In this document: one piece after another, positions 19,189 to 27,856 of the stretch
How positions within the stretch are numbered: position 1 is the stretch's first letter
Layout: the number at the start of each line of letters is the position of its first letter
Origin: Vibrio sp.
GTDB lineage: Bacteria; Pseudomonadota; Gammaproteobacteria; Enterobacterales; Vibrionaceae
Direction of reading: 5' to 3'
Assembly (NCBI GenBank): GCA_028131545.1
Contig: JAOICL010000003.1
Location: 1-64,000 of the forward strand
DNA length: 64,000 bases
Made by a program: the position numbers and the translations under genes
Notes under the pieces: generated by a model
Told to the model about the DNA's origin: nothing
Seen by the model: the letters and a program-made list of their open reading frames with translations, nothing else
Database searches by the model: none

Positions 19189-19218
19189 TAAAAATAGCGC
19201 TCAAGTAGCGCTATTTTT
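19189..19218 (+). terminator. Rho-independent terminator after perM
   Basis: A stem AAAAATAGCGCT / AGCGCTATTTTT with a short loop sits about 125 bp after perM and ends in T residues. It separates perM from the biotin-transport operon. Confidence 0.85.
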
Positions 19219-19270
19219 ATACGTATTGAAAAACGTTTCACAGAAAATCCTTCTCTACTAACAAACAATA

Positions 19271-19298
19271 TTGACTCATGAAATGAAGGATGTAAACT
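19271..19298 (+). promoter_or_regulatory. Predicted promoter of the bioY operon
   Basis: A TTGACT -35 box (19271-19276) and a TAAACT -10-like box (19293-19298) are 16 bp apart. The -10 box lies inside the left arm of the predicted BirA operator, which would let a bound repressor block RNA polymerase. The placement is inference from sequence. Confidence 0.5.
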
Positions 19299-19322
19299 CT
19301 CGGGATTCCATTTGGTTTACAA
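19290..19322 (+). promoter_or_regulatory. BirA-type biotin operator upstream of bioY
   Basis: Two arms of an inverted repeat, ATGTAAACT (19290-19298) and GGTTTACAA (19314-19322), are separated by 15 bp. This matches the known proteobacterial BirA operator pattern TTGTAAACC-N14/15-GGTTTACAA, the right arm perfectly and the left arm with two mismatches. It lies directly before the biotin transporter gene, so repression by biotin-loaded BirA is expected. Confidence 0.88.
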
Positions 19323-19338
19323 CTTTAAAGAAAACGTC

Positions 19339-19893
19339 ATGTCGATAAAAGATACCGTACTTATTGCCTTATTTGCTGCCATTATGGCCGTGCTTGCTAT
19401 TTTCCCACCAATTACATTGCCTATTGTGCCGACTCCGATTACTGCTCAATCCTTAGGAGTTATGCTCGCAGGGGGGATATTAGGGGCAAAGCGAGGCTTT
19501 CTATCATTGGTCTTATTCTTATTCCTCGTTTTAATTGGGCTACCTTTATTACCTGGTGGTCGCGGTGGTGTTTCTGTTTTCTTTGGTGTGTCCAGTGGGT
19601 TCTTATTAAGTTGGCCGATTGCTGCATTATTAATGGGATACGCTGTTGAAAAACTATGGCATCAGCTGTCTTGGGCCAAAGTTTTTTCTTTATGTGTGTT
19701 AACCGGGATTGGAGTTGTGTACATCATTGGCGTTCCTTGGTTAGCAGTGATGGCTAATCTCTCTTTAACAGAAGCCTTCATGGGATCCGCTGTGTTTATT
19801 ATCGGTGATTTGGTCAAAGCCGCGATCGCAACGAGCGTGATTCTGACAGTCTCAAAGGCCTACCCTGTGATTAAAGCATCATCATTACGATAA
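19339..19893 (+). CDS. bioY: BioY, biotin-binding S component of an ECF transporter
   Basis: This 184-residue membrane protein with about six membrane helices has the BioY landmarks FPPITLPIVPTPITAQSLGV, the GAKRGFLSL segment and GLPLLPGGRGGVSVFFG, all part of the biotin-binding core. It supplies biotin specificity to the energising module encoded by the next two genes. The ATG at 19339 is preferred to an in-frame TTG at 19312, because 19312 lies within the BirA operator. The operator and gene order make biotin uptake a firm assignment. Confidence 0.93.
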   Translation: MSIKDTVLIALFAAIMAVLAIFPPITLPIVPTPITAQSLGVMLAGGILGAKRGFLSLVLFLFLVLIGLPLLPGGRGGVSVFFGVSSGFLLSWPIAALLMGYAVEKLWHQLSWAKVFSLCVLTGIGVVYIIGVPWLAVMANLSLTEAFMGSAVFIIGDLVKAAIATSVILTVSKAYPVIKASSLR

Positions 19894-19906
19894 TTAAGGT
19901 GACTTT

Positions 19907-20578
19907 ATGATTACTTGTAACAACGTATCACTAACAAAAGAAGGCCGTGATGTACTACAGAACATCACGGTTCAGTTAGAAGCGAGACGTATTGGTATCA
20001 TTGGGCATAATGGAAGTGGAAAAACGACATTTACCAAAATGTTAAATGGACTCGAAAAACCCACGTCAGGAGAGGTGCAGGTTTTCGATGATCAAGGGAA
20101 GGTATTAAACAACAATGAGAATGTAGGATTTGTTTTTCAAAATCCAGATAATCAAATCATCTTTCCTATCGTTGAAGAGGACATTGCATTTGGTTTACAG
20201 CAATCGAATGTAAGCAAAGCGGAAATAGCTCAAAAGGTCGATGACATTTTAGCTCGTTTTCAATTAAGTTCACTAAAGACAAGAATGACGCATCAACTCA
20301 GTGGCGGTGAAAAGCAATTGATCGCGATGATGGGCGTACTTGTCATGCAACCAGAGTATATTGTTCTTGATGAACCAACGACTCTGCTTGACTTGAAAAA
20401 CCGTTTAAATTTGATCAATATTTTAAAAGAGTTGGATGAAAAGCTGATTATCGTCAGTCATGATTTAGAATTGATGGAACAAATGGATCAAGTGGTTCTG
20501 TTTAATCAAGGACGCATTATTGAGATTGGAGAGCCGACCACCGTGATCGAAAAATATAAAGAGATATCGCTGTGTTAG
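19907..20578 (+). CDS. bioM: ECF-type biotin transporter ATPase (A component)
   Basis: This 223-residue ABC ATPase has Walker A GHNGSGKTTF, Q-loop VFQNPDNQ, signature LSGGEKQL, Walker B YIVLDEPT and the switch histidine in IIVSHD. VFQNPDNQIIFP and VEEDIAFG are typical of ECF-class ATPases. It starts 14 bp after bioY and overlaps the next gene by 7 bp. With BioY and the T component it forms a BioMNY-type transporter with a single ATPase. Confidence 0.93.
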   Translation: MITCNNVSLTKEGRDVLQNITVQLEARRIGIIGHNGSGKTTFTKMLNGLEKPTSGEVQVFDDQGKVLNNNENVGFVFQNPDNQIIFPIVEEDIAFGLQQSNVSKAEIAQKVDDILARFQLSSLKTRMTHQLSGGEKQLIAMMGVLVMQPEYIVLDEPTTLLDLKNRLNLINILKELDEKLIIVSHDLELMEQMDQVVLFNQGRIIEIGEPTTVIEKYKEISLC

Positions 20579-21207
20579 TCTCTACTTATATTAATAAAGA
20601 CAGCGTTATTCATCGCATTAACCCGACAATAAAGCTTCTTGCATTAATTGTGTCGAGTAGTCTTATTATGCTTTTTGACAATTGGGGGGTATTGAGCGCC
20701 TTTTTTGTTGGTGTATGCGTACTGTGTTTGCTCGGGAAAATTGACCTATCGACAATGTGTTCGGCAGTAAAACCGGCATTTTGGGCGATTGTACTTATTT
20801 TTATCGCTCAGCTAGCTTTAAATGACTATTTGGTTGCCATCTATACGACAGCCAGATTAATTCTGTTATTACTCTTAGCCTCGATAATTACGTTAACGAC
20901 CACCACCAGTCAGATGATGACAGCGATAGAAAGTAGCCTGGGCTTTTTACCTTCCAAATACGATCAGAATGTTAAGCAGTTCAGTTTAGCGGTTTCATTG
21001 GCATTGAGATTTATTCCAAGAGTGCGCGACATCTTTATAGAGGTGCAGCAAGCTCAAAAAGCGCGTGGTATGAATAACAACTGGAAAGCACTTTCTACGG
21101 CCACAATCATTCGAGTATTGAAGTTGGCGGATGATATCTCGGATGCAATATCAGCGCGCTCAGTCAAGGTTCGTTCTAATCGAATGCCGACGAATGAGGA
21201 GCAGTAA
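20572..21207 (+). CDS. bioN: ECF-type biotin transporter transmembrane T component
   Basis: This 211-residue membrane protein has several hydrophobic helices followed by the two Ala-Arg-Ser/Gly coupling motifs of EcfT proteins (QKARGM and ISARSV). It couples the ATPase to the BioY S component. The start is GTG at 20572, inside the end of the ATPase gene (7-bp overlap), implying translational coupling. The stop overlaps the start of the DUF1284 gene (TAATG). Confidence 0.92.
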   Translation: MLVSTYINKDSVIHRINPTIKLLALIVSSSLIMLFDNWGVLSAFFVGVCVLCLLGKIDLSTMCSAVKPAFWAIVLIFIAQLALNDYLVAIYTTARLILLLLLASIITLTTTTSQMMTAIESSLGFLPSKYDQNVKQFSLAVSLALRFIPRVRDIFIEVQQAQKARGMNNNWKALSTATIIRVLKLADDISDAISARSVKVRSNRMPTNEEQ

Positions 21208-21629
21208 TGATTGAATTACGTCCTCATCACCTTTTATGTTGTCTTACCTTTACAGGAAAAGGATATACCGAAGAGTTTGTCAAAAACTATTACGGTGTCA
21301 TCGCGCGCCTGCAAGCAGGAGAAATGGTTCGAATCGTGTCTACACCCGATGATATCTGCCAACCAGTTTGTGATGACCCCAACCATCATTGTTATAATGA
21401 CAGCATTGCTATGCGAGATCAGTTGGTTCTCGATGATTTTAATCAGCATACTGAACTGAATTTAACATACGGTATAGAAATCCACTCTTCTAAGCTTTTT
21501 AATGATGATATTCGACAGCTATTTTCTAAAGGGGTAACCCGTAATGGCTGTGCTCGATGCCAATGGAGTGACATTTGTAATGAGGAAGTGTCGACACACT
21601 TCAGTAAATCCATCATCCAAATGTTTTAA
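21207..21629 (+). CDS. DUF1284 cysteine-rich protein in the biotin-transport operon
   Basis: This 140-residue soluble protein begins with the DUF1284 hallmark RPHHLLC followed by GKGYTEEFV. It has nine cysteines, including CQPVC/HHC in the middle and CARCQWSDIC near the C-terminus, a pattern suggesting a metal or iron-sulfur site. The start shares a base with the bioN stop (TAATG) and has a GAGGAG site, so it belongs to the bioYMN operon. No function is known. A link to biotin use or to iron-sulfur-dependent biotin synthase is speculation. Confidence 0.85.
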   Translation: MIELRPHHLLCCLTFTGKGYTEEFVKNYYGVIARLQAGEMVRIVSTPDDICQPVCDDPNHHCYNDSIAMRDQLVLDDFNQHTELNLTYGIEIHSSKLFNDDIRQLFSKGVTRNGCARCQWSDICNEEVSTHFSKSIIQMF

Positions 21630-22042
21630 TGTGACTTTCCATTGTTTTGTTTCTTTTGCACTTTGTCATGTAATGAGATTAAATCTCCTTCAAGGCTAAA
21701 AGAAGCCAGCTTCGTATTCAGTGCCTTCATTTCTTCTAATTCGTTAGGATCGAATGTTTGAAGATCTTCATGCAAATAATCGGAAAGCGTCTTAATTTGT
21801 TGACTTTTATCTGTTGAACGAAGGTACGCTTCTTCTTCTGATTTCGTACATTTTGATATTCTTATCTGTTTTAGGATAGGAAGGTATTTAAAATCATTTA
21901 AGGTTACCTCTTCTTGAGTTAATTCGGGTTTAGCTTGTTCTTGAGATACACAGACGTCGATTTTATTGAGGTAATCCATTTCATCGGCCATAGAGGTGGC
22001 TGATAGGCCCATTAATAGTAAATATTGAGCGTATTTCATCAT
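21626..22042 (-). CDS. Hypothetical secreted protein
   Basis: I do not recognise this 138-residue protein. It has an N-terminal signal peptide (MKYAQYLLLMGLSATSMA, cleavage before DEMDY) and a mature part rich in charged residues with two cysteines (DVCVSQ, SKCTKS) that could form a disulfide, then a probable helical tail ending in lysines. It overlaps the DUF1284 gene tail by 4 bp in convergent orientation, and has its own upstream region of about 266 bp before ohr. Confidence 0.65.
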   Translation of the reverse strand: MMKYAQYLLLMGLSATSMADEMDYLNKIDVCVSQEQAKPELTQEEVTLNDFKYLPILKQIRISKCTKSEEEAYLRSTDKSQQIKTLSDYLHEDLQTFDPNELEEMKALNTKLASFSLEGDLISLHDKVQKKQNNGKSH

Positions 22043-22314
22043 GCAAAGCCTTCTTTAATTCATTTCTCTTACCTAAATATTGTAATAGAACAAATCAGAA
22101 GAAAAAGGAGATACTATCGAATTAACAGTACCTTGACTTTAAATTTTGTAATGTTTTAGCCAAGTTTAGCTTAGATTTAAGATAGCTCATTAAGTTTTAT
22201 GGGATCATTGATTAAGTCCTATAGACTTAAGTAACAGAGTCATTGAAGTTAACTATGGTTATCATGGTTGAGGATATGGCAACTTGATGTCACGGTGCAA
22301 TATAAAGGATGAAC

Positions 22315-22737
22315 ATGAATAGTATTTATTCAACACAAGCAACATCACTAGGGGGCCGAGAAGGTCACTCAAAGTCAGACGATGGTCGATTGGATGTTAA
22401 ACTCAGCACACCGAAAGCATTAGGTGGAGATGATGGTGCTGGCACTAATCCAGAGCAATTATTTGCAGCAGGTTATTCGGCTTGTTTCATTGGGGCGCTT
22501 AAATTTACCGCCATGCAAGACAAGATTACATTGCCTTCTGAGCCATCCATCACTGCTAAAGTAGGAATTGGTGAAAATGATAAAGGTGTTGGTTTTACTA
22601 TTGCGGTTGAGATGAAAATTACATTAGCTGGGCTTGAGAAAGCGCAGGCCCAGAAATTGGTCGATAAAGCACACCAAGTTTGTCCGTACTCGAATGCCAC
22701 TCGCGGTAATATTGATGTGACCTTGATTGTAGAGTAA
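22315..22737 (+). CDS. ohr: Organic hydroperoxide resistance protein (Ohr)
   Basis: Ohr is a thiol peroxidase that reduces organic hydroperoxides with lipoylated partner proteins. The 140-residue OsmC-fold protein has both active-site cysteines: Cys57 in AAGYSACFIGAL and Cys123 in HQVCPYSNATRGN. GTNPEQLFAAGY is the Ohr-type signature. The ATG at 22315 has AAGGA five bases upstream; an ATG at 22309 is too close to it. No OhrR regulator is adjacent. A terminator follows. Confidence 0.94.
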   Translation: MNSIYSTQATSLGGREGHSKSDDGRLDVKLSTPKALGGDDGAGTNPEQLFAAGYSACFIGALKFTAMQDKITLPSEPSITAKVGIGENDKGVGFTIAVEMKITLAGLEKAQAQKLVDKAHQVCPYSNATRGNIDVTLIVE

Positions 22738-22764
22738 GCAACCATAGAACTAAGTTATTGATAT

Positions 22765-22797
22765 AAAGGTGCTCTTGAATTGAGCGCCTTTATTTTT
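22765..22797 (+). terminator. Rho-independent terminator after ohr
   Basis: A 10-bp stem (AAAGGTGCTC / GAGCGCCTTT, one G-T pair) with a 7-base loop is followed by ATTTTTATT, about 28 bp after the ohr stop. Confidence 0.8.
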
Positions 22798-22942
22798 ATT
22801 CAATAAGCTTAGTTCACCGTAATCTCATCGTATCCCCAATAACAGTAATGCCATTGCGGCTGGTTCCTTTGTCGGTGCTTAATAGAAGTATCCATAAATA
22901 ACGCGCTATAATCTTATCTTCTTCACTTGTCGAACGGAATGT

Positions 22943-24148
22943 ATGTCACCTGAATTAAAAAAGTACATGTCTATCTGGTTGATAGCTTTAGCGTTGATGC
23001 TGTTATGGGCTAGCTTGTATTACATTTTCCCTGCCTCCTTAATTTATTTTGAAAGCTACTTTGGATGGGAGCGTTCTGATATTGCAGGGGCGTTAACATT
23101 GGCGATGTTAAGTTCGGCTTTTTTCTCCCCATTGGCTGGAAAGGTTATCGATCAAGGCCATGGGATTAAGTTGATGATTGGCTCGGCGTTATTAGGCGCG
23201 ATTGGTGTTGCTAGTGTTCCATTCGCGAGTAGCCTTACTGTTTTTTACTTTATCTGGTTTGTTATTGGGGTGGCGATGTCTGGTTGCTTATATGAACCTT
23301 GTTTTGCCATCATTGTGAAATACTTGAAAGATGAATCAGCGAAAGCCATTACAATCGTGACCTTATTGGGCGGTTTAGCGAGCTCATTGAGCTTCCCTGT
23401 CGTCAAGTTGATGAGTGAAGGGTTAGGTCTGCAATTTGCTTTTTATGTTTTAGCGTTATCGATTCCGATTATTGCTATTCCATGTTTAGTCATTGGTATG
23501 AAAAACATCACGTCGGTTCGTCCTTTAATTATTTCCCATAATGATGCATTACAAAAGGAAGGGGAACAAGAAGCGCCAAGCTTTATGAAAAGTAACATAT
23601 TTTGGTTACTTACATTCAGTTTCTCATTGTTTGCTTTTAATCAAAGTGCCGCGTTAACTCACCTAACTCCACTAATGCAGGAAAGAGGACTTTCTACGGA
23701 TCAAGCACTCTTCATTATGATGCTCATAGGGCCAATGCAGATCATTGGACGTGTTGGTTTGGGCTACTTACAATCGAAATTAGATCTGATTAAAGTCACC
23801 GAAATCAGCTTTATTATCAATATTATTGCTGTGACGTTATTGGTTTTTTCAGGAGCACATTACACCGCTTTTATTCTTTATATTTTGATTCAAGCTCCTC
23901 TTTTTGGTTGTTTTTATATTTTAAAGCCGGCAGTTACGCGTGAATTGATGGGAGATAAGAACTTTGGGAAAATGAATGGTGTCATGGCTATGCCTTATTT
24001 AGCTGCATTTGCAACTGCTCCTATTGCTGGTGCGTATATCTGGCAGATAGCGAATTACGAAGCGATGACAATAGTAATGGCTGTGTTTAGTGTTCTTGTT
24101 TTATTGGCACTGATGTATGCGAATCGATTACATAAACAGCAAGGGTAA
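22943..24148 (+). CDS. Major facilitator superfamily transporter
   Basis: This 401-residue inner-membrane protein has about twelve hydrophobic segments in two halves, separated by a charged central loop near residues 190-215. Features include a motif-A-like loop (GKVIDQGHGIKL) after helix 2 and the pattern of the arabinose-efflux-like MFS group. The substrate cannot be told from sequence. It is convergent with a GntR/UTRA regulator 57 bp away. Whether that regulator controls it is unknown. Confidence 0.85.
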   Translation: MSPELKKYMSIWLIALALMLLWASLYYIFPASLIYFESYFGWERSDIAGALTLAMLSSAFFSPLAGKVIDQGHGIKLMIGSALLGAIGVASVPFASSLTVFYFIWFVIGVAMSGCLYEPCFAIIVKYLKDESAKAITIVTLLGGLASSLSFPVVKLMSEGLGLQFAFYVLALSIPIIAIPCLVIGMKNITSVRPLIISHNDALQKEGEQEAPSFMKSNIFWLLTFSFSLFAFNQSAALTHLTPLMQERGLSTDQALFIMMLIGPMQIIGRVGLGYLQSKLDLIKVTEISFIINIIAVTLLVFSGAHYTAFILYILIQAPLFGCFYILKPAVTRELMGDKNFGKMNGVMAMPYLAAFATAPIAGAYIWQIANYEAMTIVMAVFSVLVLLALMYANRLHKQQG

Positions 24149-24205
24149 ATCATAACCCTCTACGGTAAAACGGAACGAAAGGCATTAACGCAAGATGAAT
24201 GGTTT

Positions 24206-24931
24206 TTACAAGCATTCATCAACACTGGTTAGCGTTGCCATGGACTGAATAGAGATGGCATCATGACGCCAAAGTTCGATGTCACAATCTATGATACGGT
24301 CGTGTTTATCGTAATTAACACGTTCGATCCTTACTGCTGGTGATCCAGGTGTTGCTCTTAATAACAGTGCAGCATGACCCGATAGGGAAGTGAAACTGAC
24401 TTTATATTGAGTCTTTGAATAAATAATATGGTATTTATTCTGATAAATATCAGTGAGAGATTGTGTGAGATCTTCTCCAAGTAACCTAGGTGCTCTATCT
24501 ACGGGAACATGATTTTTTACGACGACAACGGGTCTGTCATTGAGATAACGAAGTTGTTCAACTGCATAAATTTTGCTAAAGGCAGGTAACGATAAAAGGT
24601 GCGTAACTTCTGTATTGGCAAGCTGTTCATGAGAGGAGATGACTTCAATTTTTGGAGTATGGCCTTGTGATATGGCCATTTGATTGAAGCTATGTACATT
24701 GTTTGGATCATATTGGAGTGCAGAAGGGGCGACAAACCAGCCTCGACGATCTTCTCTAAAGATATGCCCTTCTATTTCTAATGAGGAAAGCGCCTCTCGA
24801 AGAGTGATTCTGGTCGTTGAAAAAGACTCCGCCAAGCTTCGCTCAGAGGGCAGCTTTTGTCCTTCTGATAATGAACCTGATGCGATTTGAGATAAGATCG
24901 CATCTTGAATTGCTAGATATTGTAATGTCAT
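24206..24931 (-). CDS. GntR-family transcriptional regulator with UTRA ligand domain
   Basis: This 241-residue regulator of the HutC/PhnF subgroup has an N-terminal winged helix (GQKLPSERSLAESFSTTRIT and LREALSSLEIEGHI, about residues 24-60). A UTRA effector-binding domain follows (about 90-235), ending with YDKHDRIIDCDIELWRHDAIS. Related proteins sense histidine intermediates, sugars or phosphonates. No matching catabolic genes are adjacent, so the effector and targets are open. Confidence 0.88.
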   Translation of the reverse strand: MTLQYLAIQDAILSQIASGSLSEGQKLPSERSLAESFSTTRITLREALSSLEIEGHIFREDRRGWFVAPSALQYDPNNVHSFNQMAISQGHTPKIEVISSHEQLANTEVTHLLSLPAFSKIYAVEQLRYLNDRPVVVVKNHVPVDRAPRLLGEDLTQSLTDIYQNKYHIIYSKTQYKVSFTSLSGHAALLLRATPGSPAVRIERVNYDKHDRIIDCDIELWRHDAISIQSMATLTSVDECL

Positions 24932-25100
24932 TCGTTTCTATCGCTTTCGCTATACCTGTATTCTATTATCGAGCATTTTTATAATAAATACAGACATTAA
25001 TTTAGTTCAGATTACAGTAAATATAAGCAGTATAGTCATGGATGAAGCTGCTTTGATACAAGCGATTATGAGGCTGATTTATTCCCTAAATCGTTTACCA

Positions 25101-26486
25101 TTAAAGTGAAATGATAAACGTACTGCCAATTCCTAGCTTTGACTTGACGATTAATTTACCTTCAAGATTTTCAATCATCGCTAGTGCAAAAGACAAACCT
25201 AACCCGTCCCCTTCAACATTACTGCGACTATTATCAACTCGGTAAAGTCGTTCAAAAATTAAATCTTGATACTTAGAGTCAATGCCAACTCCGGTGTCTT
25301 GGATACTGATTTCTATGCTGTTTTTAGCATTTTGTTGTGCTTTTATTGTTACAGTGCCTTCAGGATGGGTGTACTTTATCGCATTATCAATAATATTGAC
25401 CAAAATTTGAGTTAGCTTGTCGGGGTCAGATAAAATAATGAGATTATCGGTATTTTCTATCACTAACTTAATGTGTTTATCTTCAGCGATATCTTCATAC
25501 CAACTCACCACTTTCGCGATAACATCAGAAACATGAGTAGGCACCTTTTTCGATTCTCGTTTGCCAGTCAATTCATCGTTTAACTTCATGAGTGCCGTGA
25601 GCATATTACTTGCTTGCATCGCATATTCAGAACAATCAGCAAGAGCACTTTTAAGGGATTGCTTATCGGGGGTATTAAGTAATGTGGTTTGGGAGGCTAA
25701 TGTTATGCGTGATAATGGTGTGCGAATATCGTGTGCAATCGCATCAACGGTAGTATTTAATGTTGTTGTCATATGTTGTAGTTTTGCAACAGCATTATAA
25801 ACATGGGAACTAATAATATTGAGTCCTTGTTGCCTTTCAATATCAATGTCAGTTAACTCCAGTTGTCCTTTTTTGAGTTTGTCTAAGAGTTCCTCAAAAG
25901 TGATTAAAGGGGACATTGTATTCTGAATGACTCGATGAGTAAAAATCGTGGTCACGATGGTCAGTGCAAGCATTGCATATAGAGTCATTAACCATTGGTT
26001 GTAAGCAATAGCATCTCGCGATCGATTATCTAAGACTAACCAGAAATCATGAGAATCTCCTTTTATGTTCACTGACATATAAGGGTTTACAATGAAAGCA
26101 TCTATCCATGATCGATTCTCATCGATTTCATAATGTTCGAAAGTAATGTTTTTAGAGTTATGGTGAACTCCTGAGATAAATGTTATTTCAGGAGTTGGGG
26201 TATTTGATACATGATAAGCGGCAATATTATTATCGAATAACCGATGTGGGTTGGCTTCTAGAACATGGAGTAAGCGCTCACCTGAATCGTAAGTTAATAT
26301 TCGTTGGTATTCGATTGATATCGATTGAAGTATTTTCTTTTCCGTTTGATATAAATCGAAAAAGAAAATAGCACCAATGATCAGTTCGACGATCAACAAG
26401 CTAAGAAGCAAGATTGACATAAAGCGTATTAACAAATGTTTTTTCGCTCGAGTCAGGGCTAATTCAATACTATTATTTGAGGACAT
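25101..26486 (-). CDS. Sensor histidine kinase next to HbpS-like gene
   Basis: This 461-residue membrane kinase has one membrane segment at about 20-45, a periplasmic sensor region of roughly 120 residues, and a second membrane segment at about 163-187. A HAMP-like linker, a HisKA box (AIAHDIRTPLSRI, His near residue 250) and an HATPase domain (NIIDNAIKY, DTGVGID, GDGLGLSFALAMIE) follow. Its start overlaps the response-regulator stop by 14 bp. Together they lie divergent from a secreted HbpS/GlcG-family protein that could present heme or redox signals to the periplasmic domain. Confidence 0.9.
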   Translation of the reverse strand: MSSNNSIELALTRAKKHLLIRFMSILLLSLLIVELIIGAIFFFDLYQTEKKILQSISIEYQRILTYDSGERLLHVLEANPHRLFDNNIAAYHVSNTPTPEITFISGVHHNSKNITFEHYEIDENRSWIDAFIVNPYMSVNIKGDSHDFWLVLDNRSRDAIAYNQWLMTLYAMLALTIVTTIFTHRVIQNTMSPLITFEELLDKLKKGQLELTDIDIERQQGLNIISSHVYNAVAKLQHMTTTLNTTVDAIAHDIRTPLSRITLASQTTLLNTPDKQSLKSALADCSEYAMQASNMLTALMKLNDELTGKRESKKVPTHVSDVIAKVVSWYEDIAEDKHIKLVIENTDNLIILSDPDKLTQILVNIIDNAIKYTHPEGTVTIKAQQNAKNSIEISIQDTGVGIDSKYQDLIFERLYRVDNSRSNVEGDGLGLSFALAMIENLEGKLIVKSKLGIGSTFIISL

Positions 26487-27144
26487 AACCTACTCCTCGA
26501 AGTGTATGGATTAATGGCTTGGGAAACGTTTTGTCTACTTTACTGCGAAGTCGACAAACGAGGACATCAACGACATTGGTTTGGGGATCAAATTGATGTC
26601 CCCAAACATGCTCAAGAATCGCGGTTTTAGAGAGTACCGATTCTGGGTTTTCAAGGAACAACTTAATGAGCATAAATTCTCTTTGATTCAGAGGAATGAC
26701 TTTTTTATCCCTTATGAGTGTATGTTTGAGTAAATCCAGACTAAGAGGGCCATAATGCAATTCTAATGGTTGGTGTGCTATTTGTTTACCTCGACGCATT
26801 AATGTTTGACAGCGGGCAAGTAATTCAGGGAAGGCAAAAGGTTTAACTAAATAGTCATCAGCACCCGACTGTAGGCCTTGAACACGCTCTTCTATAGAAT
26901 GTTTAGCGCTGAGTATGAGCACTGGTGTCGTATACCCCATTCCTCGAAGTTCAGCTAGCACTTCAAATCCATTCTTCTTGGGTAGCATTAGATCGAGAAT
27001 AATTACATCATAGCGTTCAGTGGTAGCTTCGTGTAGCCCATCGACTCCATTGATTGCATGGGTTGTTGTGACTCCTTCCTGCTGGAAACCATTCACTAAA
27101 AATCTAGAAATATGAATGTCGTCTTCGATCAATAGTATCTTCAT
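26473..27144 (-). CDS. OmpR/PhoB-family response regulator
   Basis: This 223-residue regulator has a receiver domain with acidic pocket EDD, phosphoacceptor Asp near residue 51 (VIILDLMLPKK), Thr/Ser and Lys (SAKH, VKPFAFPE). A C-terminal winged helix (NQREFMLIKLFLENPESVLSKTAILEHVWG) ends in LRGVGYVLK. It is the first gene of the kinase operon and is transcribed divergently from the HbpS-like gene, a layout that fits direct control of that gene. Confidence 0.93.
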   Translation of the reverse strand: MKILLIEDDIHISRFLVNGFQQEGVTTTHAINGVDGLHEATTERYDVIILDLMLPKKNGFEVLAELRGMGYTTPVLILSAKHSIEERVQGLQSGADDYLVKPFAFPELLARCQTLMRRGKQIAHQPLELHYGPLSLDLLKHTLIRDKKVIPLNQREFMLIKLFLENPESVLSKTAILEHVWGHQFDPQTNVVDVLVCRLRSKVDKTFPKPLIHTLRGVGYVLK

Positions 27145-27276
27145 TAACTTCCCGTTATCTTTTCATCACACATTGAAGCCATTCTATCAATAACTGTCTT
27201 CGGATATAACCAACATTGCAACCTTGTAATGTTTTAGACATCCCGTCGTAATCATACCTTTGCTAATCTGAATTTG

Positions 27277-27304
27277 TTGATTCAAGGTGACTTACTTATA
27301 TAAG
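27277..27304 (+). promoter_or_regulatory. Predicted promoter of the HbpS-like gene
   Basis: TTGATT (27277-27282) and TATAAG (27299-27304) are 16 bp apart, placing transcription start about 50 bp before the gene. Upstream, a GTAAT pentamer occurs twice with 22-bp periodicity (27226 and 27248). This could be a response-regulator site but is unproven. Confidence 0.45.
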
Positions 27305-27361
27305 AGCGAGTACCTGAAAATGAATTTTATCCTTTAAAATAAATGGCTTACCGGAGTAGAC

Positions 27362-27856
27362 ATGAAAAAACTGACTGTACTAGCAGCAACCCTGAGTTTC
27401 ATTGGCTTATCTAATCATGTGATGGCGTCTGAGAGCCAAGTCGTGACAACATCTCATATATCTTCAGAATCGGCATTTCAACTCGCTCATGAAGCCGTTA
27501 AGCAATGTGAAACTAATGGGTATCAGGTGTCTGCAACCGTCGTGGACTTATCAGGTAATGTCATTGCTCAATTACGTTCAGATAGTGCAGGTATTCACAC
27601 TTTAGATAGTTCACGGAAGAAGGCATTTACTGTAGCAAGCATGAAACAACCGTCAGGTAATTTAATGAAGCTTATAGCGGACAAGCCTATTATGCAGCCA
27701 TTACAGAATATGGATGATAACTTGTTGTTTTTAGCGGGTGGAGTGCCAGTACAATTGAATAACGTTATGATTGGGGCTATTGGTGTGGGTGGTGCGCCTG
27801 GTGGTCACTTAGATGTGGATTGTGCTGAAAAGGCCATTAAGAAGTTCTTTAAATAA
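27362..27856 (+). CDS. Secreted HbpS/GlcG-family (heme-binding type) protein
   Basis: This 164-residue protein has a Sec signal peptide (MKKLTVLAATLSFIGLSNHVMA) and a single GlcG/HbpS (DUF336) domain with VVDLSGNVIAQLR, SRKKAFTVAS, LAGGVPVQL and IGAIGVGGAPGGHLDVDCA. The best-known relative, HbpS of Streptomyces reticuli, binds heme outside the cell and modulates the sensor kinase SenS. Here the gene is divergent from a two-component system, and an export signal places the product where the kinase sensor domain lies. Heme binding in this protein is inference. Confidence 0.85.
   Translation: MKKLTVLAATLSFIGLSNHVMASESQVVTTSHISSESAFQLAHEAVKQCETNGYQVSATVVDLSGNVIAQLRSDSAGIHTLDSSRKKAFTVASMKQPSGNLMKLIADKPIMQPLQNMDDNLLFLAGGVPVQLNNVMIGAIGVGGAPGGHLDVDCAEKAIKKFFK

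Noticed and set aside
22146..22160. Shared TTGTAATGTTTTAG motif at about 22146 and 27224 as a common regulator site
   Set aside because: An exact 14-mer is expected to recur by chance several times in a 64-kb AT-rich sequence, and no further similarity surrounds it.
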